DNA from: UBA6489 sp942490775
GTDB lineage: Bacteria > Patescibacteriota > Gracilibacteria > BD1-5 > UBA6164
Assembly (NCBI GenBank): GCA_942490775.1
Contig: CALNYL010000011.1
Coordinates: forward strand, 186,001-250,000
DNA length: 64,000 bases
Direction: 5' to 3'
Position numbers and translations under genes: made by a program. Under the pieces are notes generated by a model. That model was not told where the DNA came from, made no database searches, and saw only the letters and a program-made list of their open reading frames with translations. Shown piece after piece: positions 19,202-31,062 of this stretch. The stretch's first letter is position 1. Each line of letters starts with the position of its first letter.

Positions 19202-19687
19202 ATGTGAGCTTGAGAAAATCCTACTTTGGAAAAATGATTTTGAGATTTTTTATATGAAATGATTTGAGAGCAAGAGTTAACAGAAAAACAACAAAAATGA
19301 TTTTGAGAATTACTTGAAGAATTACAAGAACTTGGAAAGTTTGTAATCAAAACAAAAAAGGAACTAAAAGAAAAAATAGATAAAATCAAACAGGGAATAG
19401 CCGCAGTTAATTCATCTAAAAGACAAGAAGCTGAAACCTATTCGGAAAGAAAAATTAAAACAGATACAGGCAAAGCAGAAAAAAAGATTGATAATAAAAA
19501 AATAAAACTTTATAAAAAAATAGAGTCAATTATTAAAATTTATAGATTTAATGACTTTTTTAGCATTGATGATATAAAGGAAAGAATGGAAGAGGAAATA
19601 AATAATAGAATGAAAGAATCATTAGATGTAGAGGGTATTGGTGTAGCTAATAAAGTCACTGGTATCGTTGAGCCTTCAAATGAATAA
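19202..19687 (+). CDS. Uncharacterised coiled-coil protein
   Basis: 161 residues, very rich in Lys and Glu, mostly predicted helix and coiled coil (about residues 20-115), with no signal peptide or membrane segment. The N-terminus has four TGA-coded glycines in a GAGENPTLEKGFGDF stretch. It has a good promoter and a strong terminator, so it is transcribed as a single gene. It diverges from the restriction-modification operon. Function unknown. Confidence 0.7.
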
Positions 19688-19711
19688 CCTTAATATTTTA
19701 AAATTCAAACT

Positions 19712-19745
19712 AAAAAAACCTAGACGAAGTCTAGGTTTTTTTTTT
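19712..19745. terminator. Bidirectional terminator between coiled-coil gene and groEL
   Basis: AAAAAACCTAGAC/GTCTAGGTTTTT hairpin with A and T runs. It serves the plus-strand gene ending at 19687 and the minus-strand groEL, whose stop codon lies in its edge. Confidence 0.85.
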
Positions 19746-21411
19746 ACATCATTGGCATCCCTCCCATTCATCACATTCCCCCCATTCCTCACATTCAACC
19801 TGCTCCACAAGAACCACTACAACCATCATCCTTTTTAGGAGCATCAGTTATAACAGACTCTGTAGTCAAGAACATACCAGCTAAACTTATAGACTCCTCT
19901 AATGCCACCCTCTCAACCTTCATAGGGTCAATTATTCACGACTCAATCATATCCACAAAAGTATCATTAGCTGCATTATAACCATAGTTTATGTTATCAT
20001 TTTCCATAACCTTATTTATCACAACACCCGACTCCTTTCAAGCATTATCCACAATCTGTTTCATAGGATAAACTAAAGCACTTCTTACTATAGAAGCTCC
20101 TATATTCTGATCCTCGTTTCCTAAATCAATAGAATCAAGAATTCTTGAAGCTTTAAGCAAAGCCACTCAACCTCAAGCAACTACTCATTCATCAACTGCA
20201 GCACGAGTTGCATTTAAAGCATCCTCTATTCTCATTTTCTTTTCTTTCATCTCCACCTCTGATGCAGCTCATACCTTTATAACAGCAACACCTCATGCAA
20301 GTTTAGCTAATCTTTCTTGTAATTTTTCCTTATCATATTTAGAATCTGAATTCTCTATCGCACTTTTTATTTCAGCAACCCTATTTTCTATATCCTCTTT
20401 TTTTCCTCCCCCCGCTATTATTGTAGTTTTATCTTTAGACGAAATAATATTTTTAGCACTTCATAAATCATCTAAAGTCACATTTTCAAGCTTCATACTA
20501 AGCTCTTCTGTAATCACATTAGCTCAGGTTAATGATGCTATATCCTTAAGCATCTCCTTTTTATTGTCTCCAAATCAAGGTATTTTTATTCAAAGTATAT
20601 TTAGTACTCACTTTAATTTATTTAGAATAATAGTAGTAAGAGCCTCCCCTTCTATATCATCTGCTATTATTATTAAATCCTTTCTTCCATCATTAACCAA
20701 TTGTTCTAAAAGAGGTAATAACTCTTTCATATTAGAAATCTTTTTATCAGTAATCAAAATAGGTGTAGACTTCATTTCAGCAAGCATTTTTTCTGTATTT
20801 GTTACCATGTATGGACTTATATATCACTCTCAAAACTCCATTCATTCTGTTATTTCTACCTCCATACCAAAAGTTTGTCACTCTTCTACACTTATAACTC
20901 AGTCTTTTCCAACTTTATCCATAGCCTCCGCTATTATTTCTCATACCTGAGAATCTTGAGCACTTATAGTAGCAACCTGTGCTATTTCTTCCTTACTAGA
21001 AATTTGTTTAGCATTTTTAGATAGCTCTTCTACTATTTTTTCTCCTGCTTTTCTCATTCCATTTTTTAGCTCTACTGCATTTACTCATGTTCTTATATTT
21101 CTTAGTCCTTCTTTTGCTAGTGCATATGTTAGTAAAGTAGCTGTCGTTGTTCCATCTCATGCTATAGTGTTTGTTTTATCAGCTGCCTCTTTTACAAGTT
21201 CAGCTCCTAGATTTTCAAATTTATCTTCTAGTTCTATTTCTTTTGCTATAGTCACTCAATCATTTGTTACTTGCGGTGCTCAATATCATTTATCTAATAC
21301 CACATTTCTTCATTTCGGTCACATTGTTACTGTTACTGTTTTTGCTACTGTTTCCATTCAAGCAAACATTTTTTGCCTTGCTTCGTCTCAAAATTTTATT
21401 TGTTTTGCCAT
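19744..21411 (-). CDS. groEL: Chaperonin GroEL (Cpn60)
   Basis: 555 residues, normal length. Family marks are TMGPKGRNVVLDK, NDGVTIAKEIEL, AGDGTTTAT (ATP site, catalytic Asp), VEEGQTF, PGFGDNKKE and the GGM-rich tail (GAGGMGGMGGNVMGGMPMM) with an unusual preceding CSGSC. It forms the double-ring folding chamber with GroES. The gene lies 91 bases after groES on the minus strand, with a hairpin (TAGTGACAG...CTGTCACTA) between. A CIRCE-like operator precedes groES, so HrcA-type heat-shock control is likely. TGA-coded glycines occur throughout. Confidence 0.98.
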
Positions 21412-21502
21412 GGTTATTTTTTTAAGTTTTAAAGTATTTTTTTTAAATTATCTTGTAGTGACAGTAGATCTGCTGTCACTACTAAAGCCTATTAAAAAAT
21501 CC

Positions 21503-21778
21503 CTAGTCAATAGTAGCTAATAAATATTCAACTGCCACTATTTTATATTCCTTATCCTCTAATTTTACCTCATCTCAAGAATATTGCCCACAAAGAACTT
21601 TATCTCAAACCGCTACATTCATATCTACATCTTTTTTTCATGGTCAAACCGCCATAACTTCATACATAAATGGTCTTTCCTCTTTTGCACTTTCAGGAAG
21701 CAATATTCCACTTTCTGTTATACTCTCCTTTCTAAGTCATTTTAAAACAACTCTATCACCTAATGGTTTTATATTCAT
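21503..21778 (-). CDS. groS: Co-chaperonin GroES
   Basis: 91 residues. NIKPLGDRVVLK, the mobile loop ESGILLPESAKE and the GDKVLCGQYSGDEVKL barrel strands are those of GroES, the heptameric lid of GroEL. First gene of the groES-groEL operon, behind a promoter with an overlapping CIRCE-like operator. Confidence 0.97.
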
Positions 21779-21814
21779 ATAAATAAAAATTAAAAAAATA
21801 AAATAAAGCTTTTT

Positions 21815-21853
21815 TAAGCACTCTTATTATATAGGTGCTAAAAAATAAGTCAA
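21815..21853 (-). promoter_or_regulatory. groES promoter with overlapping CIRCE-like operator
   Basis: Minus strand: TTGACT (21848-21853), 16-base spacer, TATAAT (21826-21831). The inverted repeat TTAGCACCT-N9-GAGTGCTTA (21815-21841) matches the CIRCE consensus TTAGCACTC-N9-GAGTGCTAA with few changes and covers the -10 box. HrcA binding would block RNA polymerase. HrcA itself is not in the window. Confidence 0.85.
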
Positions 21854-22002
21854 ACTTTTTTGTAAAAATTTTTGCATTATGTATTTTAAGGATTAGTATA
21901 TTTGGAAATAATAATATATCTAACATATCAACAAGAGTCTTTTCCCCTTTATAATGTTTCCCTTAAAAATAAGCTTATTTCAATAAACACAATTAATCTT
22001 CT

Positions 22003-22593
22003 ATGAAATACACAACAACAAATCCTCATAAACTAAAAGATTATGCTCTAAAATACTATTTCAGATACTATTCTTCAAATAAAAGACTACTTGATAAAAT
22101 GACAGAAAAAGCAGACTGAGATGATATCCTAGCAAAAAAAGTATTTGAAGAAATAAAACACTTACTACAAGAAGAAGAAATAATCCGAGCCAAAATAAGA
22201 AACTACTTAGATAGAAACAAAAATCTGAATTACATAAGACAAAAACTATTCATAAAACAATTTCCAAAAGACTCAGTAGAAAATATTCTAAAAGCAGAAT
22301 TTATAGAAGAAGGAAATAGCCTACTAAAAAAAGACTTCATCATAAAAAAGATAAAATCCTATAAACAAAAAGCCAAAAGCCGAAACTACATCAGACAAAA
22401 ACTAATAGAAAGAAGTGAAGACACATCTATAGTTGACACCTGCTTAAATGAAATATTTATAGACTGAGAAACAGAATCTATAAAAAAAGAATATGAAAAA
22501 CTAAAAAATAAATATCCAAAAGAGAAAATCATAAATAAACTGATAATGAAATGATTTAAATATAATGAAATCTCTAAAATAACTGCTTTGTAG
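22003..22593 (+). CDS. recX: RecX-family regulatory protein
   Basis: 196 residues, three-helix repeats rich in Lys and Glu. LKDYALKYYFRYYSSNKRLLDKM and the later repeats (NYIRQKL twice, DSVENIL, DTSIVDTCL) match the RecX pattern of tandem three-helix modules. RecX limits RecA filament growth. There is no recA neighbour. The last codons (KITAL, stop) fall inside a copy of an interspersed repeat, so the C-terminus may have been remodelled by insertion. Confidence 0.75.
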
Positions 22594-22665
22594 AAATGCA
22601 TCCCCTTTCCCCTGAGAAGGGGAGAGGATTCAGGAGAGAGGTTTTCTATTTTCCGAGACTCTAAA
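22575..22665. repeat. Interspersed repeat (AACTGCTTTG...TTTTCCGA family), copy 3
   Basis: Edges AAAATAACTGCTTTGTAGAA and GGTTTTCTATTTTCCGA as in copies 1 and 2, but the core is CCCCTTTCCCCTGAGAAGGGG-type palindromic sequence. It supplies the stop codon of recX. The rest of the gap up to 22792 holds no gene. Confidence 0.6.
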
Positions 22666-22792
22666 ATAATTCCATAATAATTTATCCCCTAATTTCTTTC
22701 CTTTTTTTACGAAGTGTACCCTTTAGGAAAAAGAAAGTCCTTGAAGTGAAACGGAAAGGGATGGATTCACATATTATAAAACATCTAGTTTT

Positions 22793-24133
22793 CTAATAAA
22801 TCAAAAATAATAGCAATCCTGTTAAAAGCATAACCCCTATTTTAGCAACTATAGCTAAAACCTCTGACTTATAAAGCACCCTTATTTTTTTGTCTAATAA
22901 ATTACTTAAATATAAACCTAAAGCAAATATTAAAAATAAAAATAACATTTTATTTAAAAACCAAAATATACTTATAAACATTCAAGAAACCTTATCAATA
23001 CCAATAATAGAAAAAGCTTTCATAAAAACGAAAAGAACAATATAAGCAAAAACCGTATTTCAAACTATTCTTGAAGGAGATACTTTTAAATTTAACTTAC
23101 TCAAACCAATATGCTCTAATACACTATCAAAGTTAACCTTAGTCAATAACTCAGTTATCAAATTTGAAATAATCTTTCAAATCACAAAAGATATTACCAC
23201 TATAATAGAAGCATTTAACACTCCATTAGTAAAATCAATAATAGACTGTATTCACTTATCTATTGTTCCACTTATAGTATCTATTTTCAGATTATTTAAA
23301 GCCACAAAAGTTGTCACAAGTAAAATAATCACATAAACAGCTCATCAAGCATATTTAGATACAAACTCTGCCCTAACCTTTAATTTTTCAGAAATTTTTT
23401 CCACTCAGTTAGCTACTATAAACTTATCAACCATCTTCTGAGCAAACCTAGCAATAATAAATCAAACAATAATCACAATAAACGACTCCACTATATTTGG
23501 AGCATAAACAGAAATATCATCTATTTTAGTATTTACAGGATTTAATAAATCATGATTTCCTATCCTTTTCAAAAAAATAGGAATAAAAAACACTATCACT
23601 CACCAATATCAAACAACTCAAGCCCAATCTAAATTAATTCACAACTTATCCCCCAAACTAAATCTTCTTACAACTCTTATCAAAACAGTCTTTAAAATAC
23701 TAGCAAATAAAAAAGCTCATAAAATAACAAGCCCTATTCATCAAAACTTTGGAAGTTGAACATATACAACATTATCAATAAAAGCATCTAAAAACTCTAT
23801 CTCTAGATTTACATATTTCAGTGTAACAATAAGTCAAGCAAAAGTTATACCAACAAAAAATACACTATAAATAAAATCCGCAAAAGACCTCACACTAACA
23901 TTAATTCAAACCTTTGAAAAAATATTTTTAAAAAAATTATTTCTCAATATTGCATCCCTTAATCATCTAGAAAAAGCCTTTGCTATTACCCAAGACACTA
24001 TAGAAGCAATTAAAAGTATAGCTTCATTTGCAATAAGCTCTTTTGAAATATTTTCTAAATCAATGGGAATATCAAGATTTTTACTCTGTAAAAATACCCC
24101 AAACTTCTCAATAAAAGAACTTATTCCTCACAT
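22793..24133 (-). CDS. Multi-pass membrane protein, mechanosensitive-channel TM-helix type
   Basis: 446 residues with about ten to twelve membrane helices. Repeated units of the type IVESFIVIIVGFIIARFAQK-x(5)-VDKF and NASIIVVISFVIGKIISNLI-x(3)-LTKV resemble the conserved TM-helix repeat found in MscS-related proteins. There is no C-terminal beta domain. It lies downstream of a true MscS gene (start of this gene 85 bases after mscS stop), so the two may be co-expressed and deal with osmotic tension. Function inferred. Confidence 0.7.
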
Positions 24134-24217
24134 ATTTTTTATAGTAAATAATAATATTAAATATTATATCATACTTAATTTATTATTGTCAAAATATAAA
24201 TTAAATTTTAGAAATAA

Positions 24218-25183
24218 CTACTTCTCTACAAGAGTATTTTGCTGTATATTCATACCCTCTTCTCATCATACAAAATACCTTGGACGAGCTATATCTATAC
24301 CAGACTGCTTAAATGCTAAATTTATAGTTTCAACCACATTTGACTGAATAGAAAGAAAATCATCTTTTGATAAAACCCGATATCTAAGTTTCAAAGACCG
24401 TCACCATTCTCATAAATTGTCTATCAATATACTAGGTGCTGGAGCTTGTAAAATATTTGGAAAACTATCAACTACCCTCTTTATAATAGTCTTCGCTTTT
24501 ACTGTGTCTACATTGTAATCTATTGCTAGAGATAATTCTAATCTTCTTTTTTCATTTGTATGAAAATTCTCAACATTATCCTCTAAAAACTGAATATTAG
24601 GGACGAAAAACATAACTCAATTAAACTGCTCAATAGCTGTAAAAAGAGAATAAACCTTCTTAATCATTCACATTTTTCATCATATTTTAATTAGGTCTCA
24701 AGGATGATAAATTCATTGTGTAACCATCAAAACTCAAGATATAAAATTTGTAAGAAATACTCTTAGAGTAAAACCTATACCAAATCATACTCAACCTATA
24801 AATATAGTTAAATCTAATCATAAAACTCCTAAAGTTATAGAAAAACCTGTAACTATTATCACCACATTAACTGTTCTATTTATAACTCATAGTATTTCAT
24901 CTTTTCAGGTAACATCTCATCATAAACGATTTTCTAAATATCAGAAAAGTTTATCCTTAACAATTCTAGCAAATACAAGAGTTATTAAAATTGCTAATAT
25001 AGCAAATAAAACTCTCACTCAATATTCTTTAGAAAATACAGCTTTCAAACTATCTACAAAATTGCTAGTTTGATTTTGAACTGAGGCATCACCTTGAGTT
25101 TGTATATCAGATGCAAATGATATATTTATAAAAGAAAATAAAGAAACCAACATAAACACATTTCTAAATAGTTTTCTCCTCAT
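24218..25183 (-). CDS. MscS-family small-conductance mechanosensitive channel
   Basis: 321 residues. N-terminal hydrophobic segment (possible signal), membrane helices, then the pore helix region GGVGFGIGFTLRVFLTNFISG and the following beta domain YHPGDLIKIGGKMGMIKKV, FNGVMFFVPNIQFLEDNVEN (the VPNS-like motif reads VPNIQ). The C-terminal alpha-beta domain includes DYNVDTVKAKTII. It should open under membrane tension to release solutes. Gly-rich TM3 uses mostly TGA codons. Confidence 0.92.
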
Positions 25184-25231
25184 AATAATTTTTTAATAAA
25201 TAATTTTGTTTTTGTTTTTTTATATTTTTTT

Positions 25232-27229
25232 TTACTGACTCAACCTAAAATTATAATCATCTCACACATACTCTCATTTTATATGAGACATACACTTTAT
25301 AATATTATTATGCCAATTATAAGAACTAGAAGCATAAATAGATCATGTTTTATTTCAATATCTACTAAGATCTTTTATCTGAGTATATTTTCAAAGAATT
25401 TTATTATTTAAAGTCCTAACCATCCGATAAATTCACTCTCTAGAATTAGAAAAACTATAAGTTGATCAAGAATCTGTATTTCATACATTTCATATATTAT
25501 AACGAGTCTTTAAATTATTTCACAAACTACTCTCTGCCAATCATACACATATAAGAAATGTCGGATCAATACCTCCAGCCAAAGATTCCTCTACCCAAAT
25601 GTCCAAATCCTTAAAATCATCTGCAGCGTATGTAGAAAGTAGATTTTTTTGTCTCTCAGACTCAGTATCTCAAGTTATTTTAAATACTCATTTACTATCC
25701 CCCATTCTCTTATATTCAAATCAAGCCCTATTTTTAAAATCAAAATAAAACTTATACCTATATTTATCAGGCAAACTCTCAAGAGAAAAATAAGAAATAT
25801 CTAAATAATTTAATGGATCAACATACTTTTTATCTTTAAATACTCAAAAATGAAGGTGAGGTCAAGTAGAATAATATCAAGCTCAATTAGTACCATATTC
25901 TCATCAAGTCTTTGCAAAAGCCTGTCATTTATTAACAAAATCATACTGTTTAACACTAACCTCACTTATATGACCATAAACTGTTACATATCAATCGGCA
26001 TGCTTTAAAGCAACATAAGCATAACTATCATCAAAAGGAGGCTGTACATATATAACATAACCATCTGCAGGTGCTATAATATCAGTTCACTGAGGTGTTT
26101 TTATATCTACAGCATCATGTTCTGATCAAAACTCATCTTTATATTCCTGATCATGAAAATAAGCACTAATACCATATACACTCCCTGTTGGCCAAGAAAA
26201 TACATTCTTCTCCTTTGAATCAAAAGATGATAATCTAGATTCCGATTGAATTATATTATTTACCTCTAAACATTTTCATTCTAAAGATTTAGACCCCTGA
26301 GTATCTTTAGACATATCAACCAATGAACAACCATACTTTTCTAACAACTCATCCTTCTGCTTATCAAACTTCATTTCTTCAATAAAACTTTTAAGCTTAA
26401 CCCTCCTCTCCATCTCTTGCTTTTCTTCTATATATTTCCTATATAAAACCTCTTTTCACTTTGTTACAGAAAAAAGCTTCTCCTTTAACTCCTTTTTATC
26501 ATCCAAAGCCTTCTTTTTTATAATAGCCATTTTCCTAAGTTTTTTTATCTTATCCTGCTGTTTCTCTAAATCAACATTAGTAGTATACAACTTATAAATA
26601 TTACCTTTATACTTATTTATAAGATGACTACCTGTAATTTCTATATCTGATTTAAATTGTATATCATTTATTATATCTCACATATTTTCCCCTGAAAGCA
26701 AAATAGTCTTAAGATTATCAACTCAATTCTCACCATATATATAATTCCCCTTCTTATACAAATGAACTATATATTCTAATAAAACCTCTCTATTACTTTT
26801 TATTTTTTCTTTCAAATCAGATATCTCTTTTTTTCAATACTCTATTTGTTTTTTTATAGTTACAACATCCTTATTTATAGAATCTATCTCTTCCGATATC
26901 CCCTTCATTTCCTGATCCAACTCAAAAATTGCTGTTTTAAAAGATTTCAACCTAGCTTTCATCTTATCACTTTCCTCCTGTAATTCCTGTCTTTTTGTTT
27001 GGAGCTTTTCTCATATCCCCTTATATATATTAAGCTTCCTTGATGAACTAACTATTTTTTTATCTTGCTCATCTAAGAAAAAGTCTTCACTCTCAAAAAT
27101 CATTTCATACTCCAACTTTTTAAAATTCTCTAAAACAGTTCCCGCTCATGCAGCATGAACCAAAACTGAAAAAGTTCCAATAAAAAGTATCAGAGAAAAA
27201 TTTATTAATACAATCTTTTTAAAATTCAT
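25232..27229 (-). CDS. Bifunctional murein hydrolase: coiled coil, M23 peptidase, lysozyme-like domain
   Basis: 665 residues. Signal peptide (residues 1-28), then an EnvC-like coiled coil (about 35-290), then an M23/LytM domain with zinc ligands in EHDAVDIK and PHLHFG and the GYG-like turn TVYGHIS (about 335-450). After a linker comes a C-terminal domain (WVEESLAGGIDPTFLICVG, ESSLGNNL, NIGNVGNTDSG, SREGIYRMV) that looks like a lysozyme/glucosaminidase fold with catalytic Glu in AESSLG. It would cut peptide bridges and glycan strands during division. It lies upstream of mscS on the same strand. Confidence 0.87.
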
Positions 27230-27325
27230 TTTTATTTATTATACATAATTAATATTTAAATAGGATTTAATACTTCTAGAATTATACTACATATGTCTTT
27301 CTAAAACAAAAAAACACCTTGACTT

Positions 27326-27700
27326 TTATCTTTCTAAATTTTTTATTAATAACTCTATAAAAACAAGCATCACAAACAACAAGGAACCAGACCTTAAAAT
27401 AGGAGTTCAAATATTTAAGAATATAGCTAATCCAAGGAAAAAAGAAGCAAAGAAAAATGCCTGTCTAAAACTAATAAGAACATTAGATAAAAACACCTCT
27501 CATCTAAAATAAATCTTTTTTACAAAATATAAAACCACAGAAAAAAAACTTGTTACAGACAGCATAAAAGATAATGTCAGAAAAGAAACTGCCATTATTT
27601 TATTCTCATAAGGATCTAAATATTTTAGTATAAGCACAAAAGTAATAGTACTTATAACAAACATAATAATTAAAATCAATATAAGTAATCTTTTTTTCAT
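27326..27700 (-). CDS. Small membrane protein
   Basis: 124 residues with four hydrophobic helices (residues 4-25, 37-60, about 75-95, 98-118) and no recognised domain. It begins 11 bases after the stop of the FemAB-like gene, so it is probably its operon partner. Confidence 0.7.
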
Positions 27701-27711
27701 AACTTTTTATT

Positions 27712-28866
27712 TTATTTTTTAGGCTTTTTATAATAATATCATCTCTTTTTTCTCCTAACTGTTTCAATCAACCAGTTAAACCAATATTTTGGAGAAATTA
27801 CCAAATCCTGAGCATGAAGTAAGCTATAATCATAACCACAAAACTTCCTCTTAAACAATGTAACTCATGCTATAGGATGTTTGGGATTATCATCAGGAGA
27901 AACTCACCAAAAATTATATACCCCACAACCATCTTTTTTAGCTTTACAAATAGCTTCAAACTGACACAAATAATTAGGGGAAAATTTAGTACTTATAATA
28001 CTACTTGCAGCTATATAGTAAACACATGTCTTTCAAAACCTTATAGTCATCAAAATTGACTCCACTATATCATTATAACTTGCAGAAATAGTAGAAATAT
28101 TATTTCAAAAAGCCTTATACAAATCCAATATATAATTCCTAGGAAACTTATGATATCAAACCTTTATAGAATGAGAATGATGCATATCTATTAGTGTTTC
28201 TATATGATCTGGTTCATTATCTATTCTTATTTTGACCCCTTCTTTTCTAGCTCTGTTTATATAATATCTATCTTTTTTCTTAATATCTTTAAGTAAATCA
28301 TCTTCAGTCTTATCTAAATTTAGTAAATGTGTATCTTCTGCATGTTCATGCATTGGAGCATTTATAAAACCAAGCCCCTGATAACTCTTTTTATTTTTTA
28401 AAGTATTTTCATTTACTGGATTCAATCTTATAAAATTACATTTTTCTTTTTTAGCTATCTCTTTTAATTCTGGTAAAATATTATTCAAAACCTCAAAAAA
28501 TAATTCTACCTCACATCAGGAACATTTCACACTCTCATCATCATTATTCTCTTTTACAGATACCTCACAATTACATATTTTACATTTTGTTTTAAGTATC
28601 TTATAACTCTTCTCAATATTTTCTTTTATAAGAGGACCATGTGGAGCAAAAAGATAAGCCCCCCTTTTCGCTTTAACCTTTATAAGAGGAAAAACTCAAA
28701 CTAATTCCTTTCATTCATATATCCCATACCTAAAAACTCAAAATCAACTCATCATTTTAAATTCACCCCATTCCCAAGAAGACAAAAAACTATAAAACTC
28801 AAAACCTGAATTTATTATAAAGTCATTCCAAGTTTTTTTATCATTTATTATTTTTAGTTCGTACAT
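27712..28866 (-). CDS. FemAB-like aminoacyltransferase with zinc-ribbon insertion
   Basis: 384 residues with two GNAT-like halves. Family marks are FLSSWEWGEF, LFAPHGPLI, NFIRLNPV, DRYYINRARKEGV and GVYNFWGVSPDD. Fem proteins add amino acids from aminoacyl-tRNA to the peptidoglycan stem (FemX/A/B), building cross-bridges. Between the first two blocks (residues about 103-125) lies a CKIC-x(15)-CSGC pair, a four-cysteine zinc-ribbon-like insertion not found in classic FemX. The downstream membrane gene and nearby murein hydrolase fit a cell-wall role. In this genus FemAB may use Gly-tRNA(UCA), but that is speculation. Confidence 0.85.
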
Positions 28867-29006
28867 TTTTTTTGGTTTTTATAATTTTAAAAAAAGCTTT
28901 TTTTGAAATGTTTGTGTTTTTTCTAATTTGTAAAATTTGTATAGAAAACATAAATTAGCTTTGCTAAAGCAAAAGTCATATCAATGCAAAACTCCTATTA
29001 TAATAT

Positions 29007-31049
29007 TTAGTCTGAGGTTTCATCAGAACATACTGATTTATCTACTATTGCTCAATCTTTATAACAGTTATTTTTGTCTTGGAATATTCAGTCTCATAAC
29101 ATTTTAAAAGTTTCTGGATCTCATGATTTAATTACACCATTTCAGTTAAAATAATATTTATAGTAAAAATAATATACATAATTTTTATCTTTTGCAAAAC
29201 CATGATCAAAGACCTCAAAAGTATTATAATCAATATCTTTTAAAATATTTCAATCATAATAGTAATTGTTCTTATCTTTTGCAAAATTATCTCAAAGAAC
29301 TTCAAAGGTTTCCAAATCTGCCTCTTGCATAGGTAAAGTTTCTCATTGTGAATATATATGATAAACTCTATTTTTATCCTTTAAATAACGATCTTGTAAA
29401 ATCTCAAATGTTTTTATATCTACTCAGGGCACTTCTTTACCATTATAAAAAACCTTATCATTTTCTATTTTATAAAATTTTTCTTCAGATTTTAAAACCT
29501 TTTCTTCTAGTTTATTATACCTTTTACATTCTGTTCTATTTACTATTTTTCAGTCTCTATAACAATTATTTTTATCTTGTGCATAATTCAAAATTTCACT
29601 ATCTAATACTTCAAAAGTTTCTAAATCAACATTTTTAAAAACTTCTCCACGATAAAATATATTGTTTTTATCTTTTCCATATTCTTCAACTATTGTTTCA
29701 AATGTTTTAGGATCAGCTTCTTTTATAATTTTACCATGATAAAATACATTATTTTTATCTTTTGAATAATTATAGTTTAATGATTCAAATGTTTCAATAT
29801 CAGCTTCTTTTATTCCAAATATACCATCTTTATCTTTAACATGTCAATACCCTAAATATTCAAAAGTCTTAGCATCCGCTCACTTTATTATGACTTCATT
29901 TCATGCAGACCGACAATGATAACTAAATTGATAAACATTATTTTTATCTTTTGCATATCAGTAATCAAAAGCTTTAAATGTTTTATAATCAACATCTTCT
30001 AAGGGATATTCATCATAATAATAGTAATTTTTATCTTTAGTAAAATTTCTATTTATAACTTCAAAAGTTTCTGGATCGGCTCAATTAAAAGGATACACCC
30101 GTCATTGTCATGATACATAGTAAACCTGATTTTTGTCTTTAAAATAATAACCTGTCTTCAAAAGTTCAAACATTTCTATATCTATTCATTCTATTTCTTT
30201 CCATTTCCAATAAACTTTATTTTTATCTTTTGCTAAATTTTCTGTTAACACTTCAAATGTTTCTAAATCAGCTTCTTCCATTATACCTCAATTCCAATAA
30301 ATATTTTCTTTATCTTTTGTATAATATTTATTTATAAATTCAAAAGTTTCTGGACTATTTGAAACTGTAATTACATATGAGTCAATAGAGCTTTGGACAC
30401 TATAAACATAATTTTTATCTTTAAAATAGCTAAATTCTAAATCTTCAAAAGTTTGTCAGTCTGCTCACTCTATTGTAGTTTCATTGATATAAACATGATT
30501 TTTATCTCTTGATAAACAATGACTTATTACTTCAAATGTTTCAATATTAGCTCATTCTATTATATCTTCATATTGGTAAATATTATTTTTATCTTTTGCA
30601 TAATTTCAGTAAAGTATTTCAAAAGTTTCAGGATCAGTTCCCTCAATTAAACGATTTTTATAATAAGCATGATTCTTATCTTTATAATAATTTTGAGAAT
30701 AAGCTTCTTCACTATATAATTTTTTAAAAGTAGTTACATCTGCATTTTCAATTTTCTCCCAATTTGAGTTAGAATTATTATACATATAAACAAAATTTTT
30801 ATCTACTGCATAATCATTTTTTAACTCAAAAGTCTCAGAATCGGCTCATTCTATTATTTTTTTGTTATAATAAACATATTTATCATCTTTTTTAAAATTT
30901 TTTCCTAAATCAATTAGTTCTGTTTGTTTTTTTGTTTCAACTGAAACTGGTGTGTTAGATATATTTTGGTTGCTGATATTTTCATCAGAATTAAAATTAG
31001 AAATGATTCCAATAACTCCGATTGCTAATAAAGTTTGTATTGTTTTCAT
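29007..31049 (-). CDS. DKNYY-repeat protein
   Basis: 680 residues. The N-terminus is hydrophobic (MKTIQTLLAIGVIGIISNF), probably a signal or anchor. The rest is about twenty repeats of roughly 30 residues, each with KDKNxVYY and ADxETFE, matching the DKNYY family (a beta-rich repeat of unknown role, often in surface or exported proteins). The last repeat ends with CYKDGAIVDKSVC. It is transcribed away from the DegT gene, on the same strand. Confidence 0.8.
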
Positions 31050-31062
31050 AATATTTTTGGAT

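Noticed and set aside
20564..21520. Plus-strand frames across the groEL region
   Set aside because: Shadows of groEL on the minus strand; Ser/Phe-rich and without any family motif.
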